This document shows, piece after piece, positions 1 to 11,396 of a stretch of DNA of 64,000 bases. Within the stretch, counting starts at the first letter, position 1. Each line of letters opens with the position of its first letter. Below the pieces are notes generated by a model. The model had not been told where the DNA came from. It saw only the letters and a program-made list of their open reading frames with translations, and did not search any database. The translations under genes were made by a program, and so were the position numbers. The DNA is from Candidatus Rokuibacteriota bacterium (GTDB lineage Bacteria > Methylomirabilota > Methylomirabilia > Rokubacteriales > CSP1-6). The DNA is taken from positions 43,886 through 107,885 of the forward strand of contig QHSP01000023.1 of assembly GCA_003220495.1 (NCBI GenBank). The letters are read 5' to 3'.

Positions 1-1048
1 TGACGGTGGCGGCGTTGCGCTCGAGCGCGCGCGCGTCGAGCGCCTCGTCGGCCGGGAACTCGCGCTCGACGATCCGGTCCAGGCCGTACGCCTGGCGGGT
101 CATCCGGATGTTGTGGCCGATGAAGGGCCGCTCGGCCGCAAGCTCGTTGGGCGTGACCCGGAAGCGCTGCAGGAGCGCCGGGTAGACGCCCAGGCCGACC
201 ACCCAGACCAGCGCCAGCGCCACCAGGCCACCGGCGACCAGGCGCAGTCCCGACCGCGCGATCTGGGCGAGGCACGCGACGGCGCACAGCGCCGCGAACA
301 CCGCGAGCGCGCCGAGCACCGGCAACGACGCGTAGATGTCGGTATAGGCCGCGCCGAACACGATGCCGCGGGGCGAGAAGACCAGCTCGAACCGGTCGAG
401 CCAGAAGCCGACTGCCTTGAGACCGAGCGCCACGGCGCCGAGGACGAGCAGGTGCGAGCGGGCGCCGGCCGCCAGCCGCGGGCCACGGCTCGTCAGCACG
501 AGGCTCCGCTGGAGCACGTAGACGGCCAAGGTGAGGACGATCGTCGCGCTGACGAGCGTGAGCGCCCAGCCGTGCACGAGCCGCCACAGCGGCAAGACGA
601 AGACGAAGAAGCTCAGGTCGTAGCCGAACAGCGGGTCGACGGTGCCGAACGGCGTGGCGTTGAGGTAGCCGAGCACCGTCTCCCAGTGGACGGTGGCGCG
701 CATGCCGGAGGCCAGCGCGATCAGCAGCAGCACGATCGGCAGGAACCGGCGGATCAGCGGCTCGATGATCACGCGACTCGGGAGCCCGAGCTGATCCTCG
801 AGCTCCCAGATGACGTCGGGCGCCGCCGTGCGGGCGGCGAACGTCAGGTTGGCGTAGAGGAAGACGAGCACCCCGATCGCGAGCGCGGCGAAGAGCGACC
901 CGCGCAGGGACAGCGTCTTGACGAAGACTTCCGAGTAGCCGACCTCGACGAACCAGAGCCAGTCAGTGTAGAGCGGCACGACCTGGGCGAGGAGGCCCAG
1001 GCCCAGGAGTAGCAGGAGGAGCAGGAGGATGGGCTGCGGCCGGTTCAT
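1..1048 (-). CDS. UPF0182 family integral membrane protein, N-terminal part
   Basis: Partial gene: it starts at the ATG at 1048 and runs off the left edge of the window, so only the first 349 residues are visible. I read it directly from the minus strand. It begins MNRPQPILLLLLLLLLG, a hydrophobic leader, followed by TDWLWFVEVGY and several long membrane segments (around residues 5-25, 50-70, 105-125, 150-185, 205-225 and 250-305). The conserved family segment PNELAAERPFIGHNI lies near residue 320. This order of an N-terminal multi-spanning region followed by the PNEL motif is typical of COG1615/UPF0182 proteins, which are usually about 900 residues with a large extracytoplasmic part. Function is unknown. 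It lies 19 bp downstream of ahcY on the same strand and is probably co-transcribed. The family assignment is confident; the role is not. Confidence 0.88.
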   Translation of the reverse strand, partial: MNRPQPILLLLLLLLGLGLLAQVVPLYTDWLWFVEVGYSEVFVKTLSLRGSLFAALAIGVLVFLYANLTFAARTAAPDVIWELEDQLGLPSRVIIEPLIRRFLPIVLLLIALASGMRATVHWETVLGYLNATPFGTVDPLFGYDLSFFVFVLPLWRLVHGWALTLVSATIVLTLAVYVLQRSLVLTSRGPRLAAGARSHLLVLGAVALGLKAVGFWLDRFELVFSPRGIVFGAAYTDIYASLPVLGALAVFAALCAVACLAQIARSGLRLVAGGLVALALVWVVGLGVYPALLQRFRVTPNELAAERPFIGHNIRMTRQAYGLDRIVEREFPADEALDARALERNAATV

Positions 1049-1067
1049 AGACCTCCGCGCGCCGGGA

Positions 1068-2342
<1,275 letters not shown>

Positions 2343-2415
2343 TTAATTAATCGGCCGTCGCCACCCGGCGTTTCCGCCGATGGCCGGACCGGCCAAGGCG
2401 TATCGGTGTGCTGAG

Positions 2416-3567
2416 CTACACCCCTGCGTCGTCGCGCAGGTCCTTGACGCGGTTCGTTCGTTCCCACGCGAACTGGGACTCCGCGCGTCCGAAGTGACCG
2501 TAGGCCGCGGTCTTCTTGTAGATCGGCCGGCGCAGGTCGAGATACTTGATGATCCCCGCCGGCGTGAAGTCGAAGTGACGCCGGATCAGCGCCTCGAGGA
2601 CCCGGTTCGGAACCTTCCCGGTGCCGAACGTGTCGACCATGATCGAGACCGGCTCGGCGACGCCGATCGCATAGGCGACCTGGACCTGCGCCCGCTGGGC
2701 CAGCCCGGCGGCGACGACGTTCTTGGCGACGTGGCGCGCCATGTAGCACGCGGAGCGATCGACCTTCGTCGGATCCTTGCCGGAGAAGGCGCCGCCCCCG
2801 TGCGGGCACGAGCCGCCGTAGGTGTCGACGATGATCTTGCGGCCGGTGAGACCGGTGTCGCCCATCGGCCCGCCGGTCACGAACCGTCCGGTCGGGTTCA
2901 CGTGGATGACGCACCGCTGCAGGTCGATCAGCTCGGCCGGGATCGTCGGCTTGATCACCTGCTCGATGACGTCCTCGCGGATCCGCTGCGCGCCGACCTC
3001 GGGGCTGTGCTGGGTGGACACGACGACCGTCTCCACCGCGCGCGGCACGCCGTCGACGTAGCGGATGCTGACTTGAGACTTTCCGTCCGGTCGCAGATAG
3101 TCGAGCGCCCCCGACTTGCGCCGCTCCGAGAGCCGCATCACGAGCTTGTGCGCGAGCATGATCGGCATCGGCATGAGCTCGGCGGTCTCGGTGCAGGCAT
3201 AGCCGAACATGAGCCCCTGGTCGCCGGCGCCGAGCTTGTCGACGCCCTGGGCGATGTCGGACGACTGCTCGTCGATCGCCGCGATGACGCCGCACGTCTC
3301 GTAGTCGAAGCCGAACTTCGCCCGTGTGTAGCCGACGTCGCGGATCGTCTCGCGCGCGATGCGCGGAATATCGACGTAGCACGACGTCGTGATCTCGCCT
3401 GCCACGACCACGAGCCCGGTGGTCAGCAGCGACTCGCAGGCGACGCGCCCGGTGGGATCCTGGGAAATGATCGCGTCCAGCACCGCATCGGAGATCTGGT
3501 CGGCGATCTTGTCGGGGTGACCCTCGGTCACCGACTCCGACGTGAACAGGTACTCGTCACGCGCCAT
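2416..3567 (-). CDS. metK: S-adenosylmethionine synthase
   Basis: Makes S-adenosylmethionine from ATP and methionine in the cytoplasm. The 383-residue protein carries [16 protein letters not shown] near residue 13, [12 protein letters not shown] near 115, and the phosphate loop [14 protein letters not shown] near 255, so it is a complete catalytic MetK. The reading frame is open further upstream, but I chose the ATG at 3567 (MARDEYLF). A GGGAGG Shine-Dalgarno sequence lies 6 nt before it, whereas the in-frame ATG at 3573 directly abuts that sequence. metK is followed by ahcY on the same strand. The 68 bp upstream contain no recognisable riboswitch. Confidence 0.97.
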   Translation of the reverse strand: MARDEYLFTSESVTEGHPDKIADQISDAVLDAIISQDPTGRVACESLLTTGLVVVAGEITTSCYVDIPRIARETIRDVGYTRAKFGFDYETCGVIAAIDEQSSDIAQGVDKLGAGDQGLMFGYACTETAELMPMPIMLAHKLVMRLSERRKSGALDYLRPDGKSQVSIRYVDGVPRAVETVVVSTQHSPEVGAQRIREDVIEQVIKPTIPAELIDLQRCVIHVNPTGRFVTGGPMGDTGLTGRKIIVDTYGGSCPHGGGAFSGKDPTKVDRSACYMARHVAKNVVAAGLAQRAQVQVAYAIGVAEPVSIMVDTFGTGKVPNRVLEALIRRHFDFTPAGIIKYLDLRRPIYKKTAAYGHFGRAESQFAWERTNRVKDLRDDAGV

Positions 3568-3635
3568 CGACATCCTCCCGGGCACCGCGTCGTGCGATGC
3601 AAGCGCCGCAACTGTAACACGAATTTCGAGCGCGG

Positions 3636-4682
3636 CTAAGAGGCTCGCAGTCGTCGCTTCATCTCGTCGAGCACGGGAATCGGCCAGGGGTCGGTTCCGC
3701 GGCCGACCGCCAGGTAGTAGCTCGTCCACGCGCCGAGGTAGGCCAGGCCCAGGAGCCGCGCCACCCGTCCCGCGCCGCGCGTCGAGCACTCGCTGACATC
3801 GCCCGCGGCGGACGCGATGAGGTCGCGCATCACCGCGAAGCGCCGCGCGATTTCGGGTAACTCGTCGCGATCCCGCAGAAAGACCGCGTGCATCGTCGCG
3901 CCGACCGGCGCCCGCCACGCTTCGATCTCGTTGTGGTTCATCTCCGGGATCGCGCCGGCGATCGCGAACCGCTTGGCGTTCTCCTCGACCTCGGTCTTCC
4001 AGCGATACGCCACGCCGCCGGTCGATGGGCCCCCGTAGAACGCCGGCAAGCGCGTGCCGATCGCGAGCGCGAGCCGCTTGGCCTCGTTCTGGGCGACGGG
4101 GCGCGCCGGCCCGAGCTCGGCGGCGAGCGCGGTCACGACGTCGACCGCTTCGGCGATCTCGGCGTCGGTCGCGATCGCCAGCCCCGCGTCACACAGGATC
4201 CTGAGCGACGGGAAGAACAGGTACCCGAGCGCCATGCGCGGCATCAGCCCGTCGGGCAGCTTCACCCGCGACAGTCCCCGCGCGTCGGCGAGCGCTTCCA
4301 GCCGGCCCCCCGCGGTGAGCGCGACTAGCGGGACCGCGCGCTCGAGCGCTGCCTCGGCCGCCGAGAGCACTTCCGCCGTGTCGCCGGAGTAGGACGAGGC
4401 CACGACGAGCGTGTGCTTGCCCGCGGTCGGCGGCAGACCGTATCCGCGGTGGACGACGATCGGGACGTCGAGCCGCTCGGCGGCGCACCCCGCGATCAGC
4501 TCGGCGCCGGCGGCCGACCCACCCATCCCGACGAGGACGACGAGCATCGGGCGCGGAAGCGACATCGGAGGCGTCGCGCGGAGCGCGAGCGCGGCACGAC
4601 ACTGGGCCGGAAACGACGCCAGCGCCTCGCGCGCCCGGTGCGGGTCGGTCCGTTCGAACAGGGCTGGATCGTCGAGCGTCAT
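3636..4682 (-). CDS. Bifunctional phosphoglucose/phosphomannose isomerase family protein (SIS domains)
   Basis: 348-residue protein with tandem SIS folds that resembles the bifunctional glucose-6-phosphate/mannose-6-phosphate isomerases. The first sugar-phosphate site is visible as [14 protein letters not shown] near residue 52 and [13 protein letters not shown] near 95. The second half holds [20 protein letters not shown] and MNHNEIEAW, where the E and H are the expected catalytic region of the family. The start ATG at 4682 overlaps the stop of the GH57 gene by 4 nt (ATGA), which implies translational coupling. The neighbouring glucan enzyme suggests a role in storage-sugar metabolism. Substrate range cannot be read from the sequence. 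Confidence 0.85.
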   Translation of the reverse strand: MTLDDPALFERTDPHRAREALASFPAQCRAALALRATPPMSLPRPMLVVLVGMGGSAAGAELIAGCAAERLDVPIVVHRGYGLPPTAGKHTLVVASSYSGDTAEVLSAAEAALERAVPLVALTAGGRLEALADARGLSRVKLPDGLMPRMALGYLFFPSLRILCDAGLAIATDAEIAEAVDVVTALAAELGPARPVAQNEAKRLALAIGTRLPAFYGGPSTGGVAYRWKTEVEENAKRFAIAGAIPEMNHNEIEAWRAPVGATMHAVFLRDRDELPEIARRFAVMRDLIASAAGDVSECSTRGAGRVARLLGLAYLGAWTSYYLAVGRGTDPWPIPVLDEMKRRLRAS

Positions 4683-6772
4683 CGACGCGCCAGGGTCACG
4701 GCCGCCTCGAGCGTCGCTGCCGCGTCGGGGTCGACGTCGAGGCGCCACACCAGCAGGAGCGCAGTGCCCTGATAGATCCGCTCGAAGCCGCCCTCGGAGA
4801 GCGACACCGTCTCGACCGGACCCCAGGCAAGCTCCGCCGCGGGACTCCAGCGCAGGCGCGCCTCCACGGCCGCCCACTCGTCCACCAGGGTCACCGCCGA
4901 GAGATCCGTCGCGCGTCCCGAGCTCCCGAGCGTGGGCCGCGCCGCGAGGTCGAGGTACCGGTCGGGCGCATGCCCGGCCGTGAGGGCCAGATTCCACTGG
5001 ACCGCCCAGCGTCCGGTGAGCCGCTGCCCGCGGGGCGGTCGTAGACGATAGCGCACCGCGAGCGTCGCGTCGCGGATCGTCACCCGCTTGTCCATCGCGA
5101 GCGGCAGATCCGGCGTCGGCGCGCGCGAGAGCACGATCGAGACGGCGTCGGCGTCGTCCTCGACGGCGCACTCGAGCCGCTCGACGCCGATCACGCCACG
5201 CGCCGCGGCCCAGGGCGCGACAGGATCGAGCGCCGTCTGGGCTTCGGCGAAGAGCCCTTCGGTGAGCGAGCCGCGCCGAATCGCGTCGTAGGCCAGCAAC
5301 GCGTCGAGACCGGCTTCCTTGGGCGTGGCGGCGTCGTGGATCGTCCGCGCGCCGTCGGAGGCGCCGAGACCCGCGCGAGCTCGCACCTTGTCGTGGTACG
5401 CCTCGGACCGGCGGGCCAGCACGTCGGCGACGTCGAGTCTTGCCGGGAAGTACCCGAGCTCGGTGACCATCCCGCCCGCCTCGGGCTCGAGCGTGACGGC
5501 CAGCGCGCGCGTGCGGACGTAGACCTCGACGCGTCCGTCGCCGTTGCCGTCTTCGCGAGTCCACGCGGTCTCGGCAGCGGCGCCCGCCTCCACCAGCGAG
5601 TGCTCGGCTTCCAGGAGCGAGGTCTTCACGGCGCGGCGCAGGTGCGGGAGATAACAGCCGCCGAACACACCGTGCCAGTACGCGTCGTTGGCCTGACCTC
5701 GCCAGAGCGCGACCTGACCGCTGATGAGCCGCGCGTCGTCCGGACGCCGCGCGAGGGCGCCGTGGATCGCGCGCGAGAGCCGGAGCATCTTCCAGTAGGT
5801 GTCGCCGACCTCGGGATACTTCACGAGGAAGCTTCGCCAGAAGCCGCCGCGCAGCAGGCCGACCAGCCGCTCGCCGTCGGCCAGCCGGCTGATCTCGATC
5901 TTGGCCGCGTCGAGCGCGCGCGCGGCATCGGCCGAGAGCGCCCACTCCCCCATCTCTCCGTACGAGGCCGTCGGGAGGTAGACACGGCCGCTCGCGGGGA
6001 CGCGCTCGACGACGTCGGCGAGGGTCGTCGCGTCGAGCCAGGGCGTGGACAGGATCCGGTCGAAGAAGCGGTCGAGCCAGCCTTCCGCGTAGACGTGGGC
6101 GTGGGTGCCCGGCCACACGCCGAACTTCTCGCCGTCGTCGACCATGGTGATCGCCGTCGCCCGTCCCCGCCAGGCGCTCAGATACTCGAACGTCTCGTCG
6201 ACACCGGCGAACGGAATCAAGTAGCGGAGCCGCTGGTTGATCGGGAAGACCCGCAGGCTCTGGCCCTGCTCGTCGGTCATGTAGTAGCCGCCGAGCGTGT
6301 CGACGTCGAGCCCCGCCAGCGCGAAGTGTCGGTCGTCGACCAGCACGTACTCGACGCCGGCCTCGCTCAGGACGCGCGGCAGCTGCGGCTCCCAGACGCG
6401 CTCGGCGAGCCACATCCCGCGCGGACGCACCCCAAAGTGCGACTTGAGAAACGTCGTCAACCGCTCGATCTGGCCGATCTTGTCGTGGTCGGGGAGCACG
6501 GCCAGGATCGGCTCGTAGAATCCGCCGGTCAGGAGCTCCACCTGCCCGCGCGCGGCGACGGTGCCGAGGAGATCGAAGGTACGAGGCGAACGCTCGCGCA
6601 GCCACTCGAGCAGGCTGCCGGTGCAGTGGACGCTCAGCCGGACCTCAGGCCGTTGCTCGAGCCGCTCGAGAAAAGGCCGGTAGGCGCGCTCGGTCGCCTC
6701 GACCATGACGTGATCGAAGTTGCCGATCGGCTGGTGGTTGTGGACGCCGAAGCAGAACGCCAGACGGTCCAT
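4679..6772 (-). CDS. Glycoside hydrolase family 57 alpha-amylase / 4-alpha-glucanotransferase
   Basis: 697-residue intracellular GH57 enzyme. The N-terminal (beta/alpha)7 barrel begins with FGVHNHQPIGNFD. The conserved region WLAERVWEP near residue 120 contains the nucleophile Glu by analogy with Thermococcus 4-alpha-glucanotransferase, and DDGEKFGVWPG near residue 215 contains the acid/base Asp. A C-terminal beta-rich half of DUF1926 type completes the protein. There is no signal peptide, so it probably acts on cytoplasmic glycogen or maltodextrin. Its stop overlaps the SIS isomerase start, suggesting one transcript that feeds released glucose phosphates into glycolysis. Hydrolase versus transferase activity cannot be distinguished from the sequence alone. 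Confidence 0.9.
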   Translation of the reverse strand: MDRLAFCFGVHNHQPIGNFDHVMVEATERAYRPFLERLEQRPEVRLSVHCTGSLLEWLRERSPRTFDLLGTVAARGQVELLTGGFYEPILAVLPDHDKIGQIERLTTFLKSHFGVRPRGMWLAERVWEPQLPRVLSEAGVEYVLVDDRHFALAGLDVDTLGGYYMTDEQGQSLRVFPINQRLRYLIPFAGVDETFEYLSAWRGRATAITMVDDGEKFGVWPGTHAHVYAEGWLDRFFDRILSTPWLDATTLADVVERVPASGRVYLPTASYGEMGEWALSADAARALDAAKIEISRLADGERLVGLLRGGFWRSFLVKYPEVGDTYWKMLRLSRAIHGALARRPDDARLISGQVALWRGQANDAYWHGVFGGCYLPHLRRAVKTSLLEAEHSLVEAGAAAETAWTREDGNGDGRVEVYVRTRALAVTLEPEAGGMVTELGYFPARLDVADVLARRSEAYHDKVRARAGLGASDGARTIHDAATPKEAGLDALLAYDAIRRGSLTEGLFAEAQTALDPVAPWAAARGVIGVERLECAVEDDADAVSIVLSRAPTPDLPLAMDKRVTIRDATLAVRYRLRPPRGQRLTGRWAVQWNLALTAGHAPDRYLDLAARPTLGSSGRATDLSAVTLVDEWAAVEARLRWSPAAELAWGPVETVSLSEGGFERIYQGTALLLVWRLDVDPDAAATLEAAVTLARR

Positions 6773-6786
6773 CGGTCACGAGGCTC

Positions 6787-7656
6787 TCACTCGCGCTCGA
6801 GGTCCCGATGGACGACGGTCGGCGCGTACCCGAGGCCGGTGAGGAACCGCCCGAGCTCCTCGGCCAGCGTGACCGAGCGGTGCCGGCCGCCGGTGCAGCC
6901 GATCGCGACGGTCAGATAGGCCTTGCCTTCCCGCTCGTAGCAGGGCAGCACGAACTTCAGGAAGTCCTCGAGCCGGCGGATCATCTCCTTGCTTTCCGGA
7001 TGATCGAGCACGAAGGCGCGCACGCGCTCGTGGCGGCCGTCGAGCGGGCGTAGCGACTCCACGAAGTGCGGATTCGGCAGGAACCGGACGTCGAACACGA
7101 GATCGGCGTCGAACGGAACGCCGTGCTTGAAGCCGAACGACACCAGCGAGGTGGCCAGGCCGGGCCGCGCTTTCGGCGCGACGTAGAGCTCGACGAGCCG
7201 GTCCTTGAGCTGATGGACCGTGAGCGCCGAGGTGTCGAGGATCCGATCGGCGATCTCGCGGAGGTCCGAGAGCGCTCGGCGCTCGGCCCGGATCCCGTCG
7301 AGCGCGTTGCCGTCGCCGGCCAGCGGATGACGGCGCCGCGTCTCGTGATAGCGGCGTACCAGCGCTTCCTCACTCGCCTCCAGGAACAGCACCTCCACGG
7401 CGTGGCCCCGCGCCCGCAGCTCGCGGATCGTGTCGAGCAGCCGCGAGAGGTAGGCGCCCTCCCGCACGTCCACGCCCAGCGCGACGCGATGGATCGGCTG
7501 CTCCGACCGCATGATCAGGTCGGCGAAGGTCGGAATGAGCGTGGTGGGCAGATTGTCGACGCAGAAGAACCCCATGTCCTCGAAGCACTTGATCGCGAAG
7601 CTCTTGCCCGCGCCGCTGAGCCCGGTGATGACGACGAACGAGAGAGGGGCCGGCAT
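6787..7656 (-). CDS. rapZ: RNase adapter protein / nucleotide-binding protein RapZ
   Basis: 289-residue P-loop protein of the RapZ/YvcJ family. The Walker A motif GLSGAGKS is at residues 11-18, followed by CFEDMGFFCVDNLP, a family hallmark. A helical middle region contains HPLAGDG. The C-terminal RNA/metabolite-binding domain contains GVPFDADLVFDVRFLPNP and IGCTGGRHRSV. In Proteobacteria RapZ controls GlmZ/GlmS and amino-sugar supply to the envelope; that role here is inferred. Genomic order rpoN-hpf-rapZ matches the classical rpoN locus, although no PTS genes are present between them. It follows hpf with a 3 bp gap. Confidence 0.94.
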   Translation of the reverse strand: MPAPLSFVVITGLSGAGKSFAIKCFEDMGFFCVDNLPTTLIPTFADLIMRSEQPIHRVALGVDVREGAYLSRLLDTIRELRARGHAVEVLFLEASEEALVRRYHETRRRHPLAGDGNALDGIRAERRALSDLREIADRILDTSALTVHQLKDRLVELYVAPKARPGLATSLVSFGFKHGVPFDADLVFDVRFLPNPHFVESLRPLDGRHERVRAFVLDHPESKEMIRRLEDFLKFVLPCYEREGKAYLTVAIGCTGGRHRSVTLAEELGRFLTGLGYAPTVVHRDLERE

Positions 7657-7659
7657 GGG

Positions 7660-7986
7660 CTAGTCTCCGCGCTCGCCCGCGGCGCCGGCTGGTGACCTGC
7701 GACTCCGCCGCCGCCGTGTCCGCGCCTCGCGCATCTGGCGGCAGAGCATCTCGACGGCGCCTTCGACGGCCGTCAGCAGGTGGTCGGCGCTCGCCTGGCA
7801 GGCGAAGTTGCGCCGCCGCGCGCGGGTGACGAGGCGGACCGTCTGCTCGAACCGCTGGGACGCGCAGGTGACGCGTACCGCGAGCGGGCGTGTCCCGCCG
7901 CGCTCGAGCTTCTCGACCTTGCGCTCGATCAGCGACCGGACCGATGGCGTCAGCACCACCCCGCGCCCGCTGATGATGAGCTGCAT
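7660..7986 (-). CDS. hpf: Ribosome hibernation promoting factor, short form
   Basis: 108-residue protein of the HPF/RaiA (YhbH) family, which binds the 30S decoding region and inactivates ribosomes in stationary phase. It begins MQLIISGRGVVLTPSVRSLI and has the beta-alpha-beta-beta-beta-alpha pattern and the basic helix ATTACHED to the QRFEQTVRLV strand. The C-terminus is Arg-rich (RTRRRRSRR) and lacks the long-form dimerisation domain. Start chosen at 7986 because GGGAGG lies 5 nt upstream; the frame is open further but without supporting signals. It sits between rpoN (34 bp upstream) and rapZ, as in many Gram-negative genomes. Confidence 0.88.
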   Translation of the reverse strand: MQLIISGRGVVLTPSVRSLIERKVEKLERGGTRPLAVRVTCASQRFEQTVRLVTRARRRNFACQASADHLLTAVEGAVEMLCRQMREARTRRRRSRRSPAGAAGERGD

Positions 7987-8020
7987 CGGGGTCCTCCCCT
8001 TGCCGCCCGGAGCCGGCGGC

Positions 8021-9484
8021 TCACCGCTTCCGCGGCGCGAGCCGGCGCTGGTGCGAGGGCAGGATGCCGAGCTCCTCACGGTACTTGGCGACCGTGCGCC
8101 GGGCGATCGTGAGACCTCGCTTCTGCAGCGCCTGGGCGACCTCCTGGTCCGATTGCGGCTTCGCCGGGTCCTCCGCCGCCAGAAGATCCTGGATCATCTT
8201 CTTGACCGAGACCGACGAGACCATCTCGCCGTCGCCGGACGCGATCCCGCTGTGGAAGAAGAACTTCAGCTCGAACAGTCCCTGCGGGGTCTCGACGTAC
8301 TTGTTCGTCGTCACGCGGCTGATCGTCGACTCGTGCATGCCGATGTCCTCGCCGACATCCCGCAAGGACAGCGGCCGCAGGTGGGGCAGGCCGCGGTCGA
8401 GGAAATCGCGCTGGAACTTGACGATCGACTGCGTGACTTTGCGGAGGGTGCGCTGCCGCTGGTCGACGCTCTTGATCAGCCACAGCGCCGAGCGCAGCTT
8501 CTGCTCGACGTACTGCCGCGCCTCGTCGACGCCGGAGTTCTTCAGCAGCGAGCGATAGAGCGCGTTGACCCGCAACCGCGGGACGCCGTCCTCGTTGAGG
8601 ACGATCGTGTACTCGTTGCCGAGCTTGTAGACGTACACGTCGGGCACGATGTAGCGCGAGTCGTTGCCGCCGAACCGCCGGCCCGGCTTCGGCTCGAGGC
8701 CCATGATTTCCTCGACCGACTCCATGATCCGGTCGACCGAGAGCTTCATGGTCCGCGCGATGTCCGGGTAGCGCCGACGGCTCAGGTCGTCGAAATGGAC
8801 CTCGATGATCTCGACCGAGACCGGATCCGGGAGCGGGTCGCGCTGGAGCTGGAGCAGGAGACACTCCTGGATGTTCCGCGCCGCCACGCCCGGCGGATCG
8901 AAGCCCTGGACGAGCGTGAGGACCTTGTTGACCTCCTCGGCGGTGACGCTGCAGCGCTGCGCGAGCTCCTCGAGCTCGGCGCGCAGGTAGCCGTCGTCGT
9001 CGAGGTTGCCGATGATCTCGGCCCCGATACGCCGGACGGCCGGATCCTCCGTCGCGAAGCGGAGCTGCTCGTCGAGATGGTCGGTCAGCGAGACCTGGTT
9101 CCGGACGACGTTCTCGAACGGCAGGTCCTCGCGATCCTCCTGGGAGACGAGCGAGCGCTCCTCGTGGTCGTCGTCGGCCGACATCACCGCGGTGAAATCG
9201 AACGGCAGCTCGTCCGTCTGGCGCTCGGTAGTCGGCGGCGCCTCCGTCGTCAGCTGCTCCACCGTCGGCGCCGGCGGGGTGTCGGCGGTGACCGGCGCGT
9301 CGGCGGGGGTCTCCGGCGTGTCGGGCGTGACCTCTTCGAGCAGTGGATTCTCGAGCAGCTCTTTCTGGACGACTTCCTGGAGCTCGAGCGTGGAGAGCTG
9401 CAGCAGCTGGATGGCCTGCTGCAGGAGCGGAGTCATGACGACCCGCTGGCTCTGCCGTAACGAGAGGCGCGCCTCCATGGCCAT
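8021..9484 (-). CDS. rpoN: RNA polymerase sigma-54 factor
   Basis: 487-residue sigma-54. The Gln/Leu-rich activator-response region I is at the N-terminus (LSLRQSQRVVMTPLLQQAIQ). It is followed by an acidic, Pro-rich region II (residues about 50-110), the core-binding domain, a helix-turn-helix around HESTISRVTTNKYV near residue 370, and the diagnostic RpoN box ARRTVAKYRE near residue 465. It is therefore complete. Two in-frame ATGs (9484 and 9478) are possible starts and neither has a clear Shine-Dalgarno sequence. It is located 17 bp after lptB on the same strand. It directs transcription from -24/-12 promoters and requires enhancer-binding ATPases, none of which is encoded in this window. 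Confidence 0.96.
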   Translation of the reverse strand: MAMEARLSLRQSQRVVMTPLLQQAIQLLQLSTLELQEVVQKELLENPLLEEVTPDTPETPADAPVTADTPPAPTVEQLTTEAPPTTERQTDELPFDFTAVMSADDDHEERSLVSQEDREDLPFENVVRNQVSLTDHLDEQLRFATEDPAVRRIGAEIIGNLDDDGYLRAELEELAQRCSVTAEEVNKVLTLVQGFDPPGVAARNIQECLLLQLQRDPLPDPVSVEIIEVHFDDLSRRRYPDIARTMKLSVDRIMESVEEIMGLEPKPGRRFGGNDSRYIVPDVYVYKLGNEYTIVLNEDGVPRLRVNALYRSLLKNSGVDEARQYVEQKLRSALWLIKSVDQRQRTLRKVTQSIVKFQRDFLDRGLPHLRPLSLRDVGEDIGMHESTISRVTTNKYVETPQGLFELKFFFHSGIASGDGEMVSSVSVKKMIQDLLAAEDPAKPQSDQEVAQALQKRGLTIARRTVAKYREELGILPSHQRRLAPRKR

Positions 9485-9501
9485 GGGAGTCTTCGCCTCG
9501 C

Positions 9502-10224
9502 CTAGAGCGCGAACCGCTCGCCCAGGTAGATCTCCCGGGCCACGGGGTTGTGGGCGATCTCGGTGGCGGTGCCCGCCACCAGGATCTTGCCGTCGTAGAG
9601 GATGTACGCGCGGTCGGTGATCGCCAGGGTCTCCCGCACGTTGTGGTCGGTGATGAGGATGCCGATGCCGCGCTCGCGGAGCCGGCCGACGATCTCCTGG
9701 ATGTCGCCGATCGCGATCGGATCGATGCCGGTGAACGGCTCATCCAGCAGCAGGTACTGGGGCGAGGTCACGAGCGCGCGGGTGATCTCGAGCCGACGAC
9801 GCTCACCCCCGGAGAGCGTGTAGGCCGGATACTGGGCCAGCGGTGTGAGATCCAGCTCGGCCAGGAGGTCGTGCGCCCGCTCGCGCCGCTCGTCGCGCGT
9901 CAGGTCGAGCGTCTCGAGAATCGCGAGGAGGTTTTCTTCGACCGTGAGCTTTCGGAACACCGACGACTCCTGCGGAAGATAGCCGACGCCCATCCGGCAT
10001 CGCTGGTACATCGGGAGCGCTGTGATCTCCTGGCCTTCGAGGAAGATGCGGCCGCCGTCCGCGGGCAAGAGGCCGACCATCATGTAGAACGACGTCGTCT
10101 TCCCCGCGCCGTTCGGACCGAGCAGGCCGACGATCTCGCCGCGCTGGATGTCGAGCGAGACGGAGTCGACGACCTTCCGGGTCTTGAACCACTTCATCAA
10201 CCCCTGCGCCACCAGGCCTTCCAT
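9502..10224 (-). CDS. lptB: LPS export ABC transporter ATP-binding protein LptB
   Basis: 240-residue ATPase that powers lipopolysaccharide extraction from the inner membrane together with LptF/G. Visible motifs are Walker [10 protein letters not shown] near residue 37, Q-loop [17 protein letters not shown] near 85, signature LSGGERRR near 138, Walker B YLLLDEPF near 158, and H-loop ITDHNVRE near 193. The C-terminal [21 protein letters not shown] extension is specific to LptB. The start at 10224 (MEGLVAQGL) lies 2 bp after the lptA stop. It forms an lptC-lptA-lptB unit followed by rpoN, the standard gene order. Confidence 0.96.
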   Translation of the reverse strand: MEGLVAQGLMKWFKTRKVVDSVSLDIQRGEIVGLLGPNGAGKTTSFYMMVGLLPADGGRIFLEGQEITALPMYQRCRMGVGYLPQESSVFRKLTVEENLLAILETLDLTRDERRERAHDLLAELDLTPLAQYPAYTLSGGERRRLEITRALVTSPQYLLLDEPFTGIDPIAIGDIQEIVGRLRERGIGILITDHNVRETLAITDRAYILYDGKILVAGTATEIAHNPVAREIYLGERFAL

Positions 10225-10226
10225 CG

Positions 10227-10835
10227 TCAGTTCTTGCAGACTTCGGCCGAGCGCCGAGGCGCCGGCTGGCCGTCTTGCTTGCTTTCGTTCTGGGAGTAGA
10301 AGATGCCCTTCACACGCTCCTGCTTGCCGCCTTCCACGATCGTACGATCCTGCGCGACGTAGATCGTGATCGTGTCGCCGGACACGACGTTCTCGTCCTG
10401 CCAGACCCGCGCGTTGCCGATGAGCACCACCCGCTGATCGAGGTCGAAGTACTCCGCGCGCTGGGCCGTGCCGGTCCGGCAGTCCTTGGTGATGATGCGG
10501 ACCGACCCGGTCGAGACCGTTCTCAGGACCCGGTCGCCCTTCTCGTCCATGTAGACCTCGACGCGATCGGCGTACTGCACGGAGTTGTCCCGCCGCGCCA
10601 CGACGTTGCCGCTGAAGATGACGAGGCTCGCCTTTCCGAATCGCTCCATCTTGTCCGCGTCCACGGTCAGCGGCAGCGCGCCGTCGGTCTTGGCGTCCTT
10701 CGCCTTCGGCGTGAGGGACGACGCGGGCGGCGGCTGGACGGCGGGGGCTGCCGAAGTCTTCGGCGCCGACTGGCCGCCCGACACCGCGGGCGCCAGCACG
10801 AGCAGCAGCGCGGCAAGCAGCGGCCGCCACGTCAC
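10227..10835 (-). CDS. lptA: LPS transport periplasmic protein LptA (OstA-like)
   Basis: 202-residue periplasmic protein that bridges LptC and LptD. A signal peptide covers about residues 1-21 ([19 protein letters not shown]), followed by a Pro/Ala-rich stretch. The OstA domain starts near residue 55 ([20 protein letters not shown]) with repeated beta-strand edges ([22 protein letters not shown]). The start codon is GTG at 10835, overlapping the lptC stop (GTGA), so translation is coupled. The C-terminus is short and polar. Family assignment rests on the fold pattern and on its position between lptC and lptB. Confidence 0.88.
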   Translation of the reverse strand: MTWRPLLAALLLVLAPAVSGGQSAPKTSAAPAVQPPPASSLTPKAKDAKTDGALPLTVDADKMERFGKASLVIFSGNVVARRDNSVQYADRVEVYMDEKGDRVLRTVSTGSVRIITKDCRTGTAQRAEYFDLDQRVVLIGNARVWQDENVVSGDTITIYVAQDRTIVEGGKQERVKGIFYSQNESKQDGQPAPRRSAEVCKN

Positions 10836-11386
10836 CGGCGGTCCTCGGTGAAAACTGCGTGGACGCGTCCGCTCAAGGTCGTGTACTCCTCGGCCATTCG
10901 CACCTCGAGCGCCGAGCCGTCGGCGACTGCGCCCCCGCGCGAGAGCCGCACCGGCTCGTCCGTCCAGAGTCGCTTCTCGGAGCCCGTCCAGCGGAGGACG
11001 TTCGTTTCCAGGCGCACGCCGTCGCTCGAGGTGAGCACGACGTTTTTCCGGATTTCCAGATTCTTCGTGGCCTGGAACAGGTCGCCTTCTTCGCCCACGA
11101 TCGTCCAGGAGCGATCGCGCTCGAACACGTCGACCGCGATCGCGCGGAGCGCCGTGCGCCCCTCGGCCTCGAAGATCAGGGCCTGCGCAGCCTTGAGCCT
11201 CCAGCGCACGCCGGCGGTCACCTCTTCGATCTGGGCTTCCTTGATCCGGAGGTCGGCGCTCGAGGCGACCGAGCCGGCCGTCTCGGTAGGCGGCATCCGG
11301 CTCTTCGCGATCAAGGTGCCGGCAACCGCCAGGACGAAGACGACGACCATTCCTAGAATCGCCGCCGCCGCGAATCGCGTTCTCAT
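10832..11386 (-). CDS. lptC: LPS export protein LptC
   Basis: 184-residue bitopic inner-membrane protein. One transmembrane helix (residues about 6-25, [19 protein letters not shown]) anchors a periplasmic LptC domain of beta strands ([31 protein letters not shown]). It hands LPS from LptBFG to LptA. The ATG at 11386 is used because the frame upstream of it has no homology. A strong promoter (TTGCAC, 18 bp spacer, TAGAAT) ends only 10 bp before this ATG, giving an almost leaderless mRNA for lptC-lptA-lptB. kdsC, often found just upstream in this cluster, is absent here. Confidence 0.85.
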   Translation of the reverse strand: MRTRFAAAAILGMVVVFVLAVAGTLIAKSRMPPTETAGSVASSADLRIKEAQIEEVTAGVRWRLKAAQALIFEAEGRTALRAIAVDVFERDRSWTIVGEEGDLFQATKNLEIRKNVVLTSSDGVRLETNVLRWTGSEKRLWTDEPVRLSRGGAVADGSALEVRMAEEYTTLSGRVHAVFTEDRR

Positions 11387-11396
11387 CACTCCATCG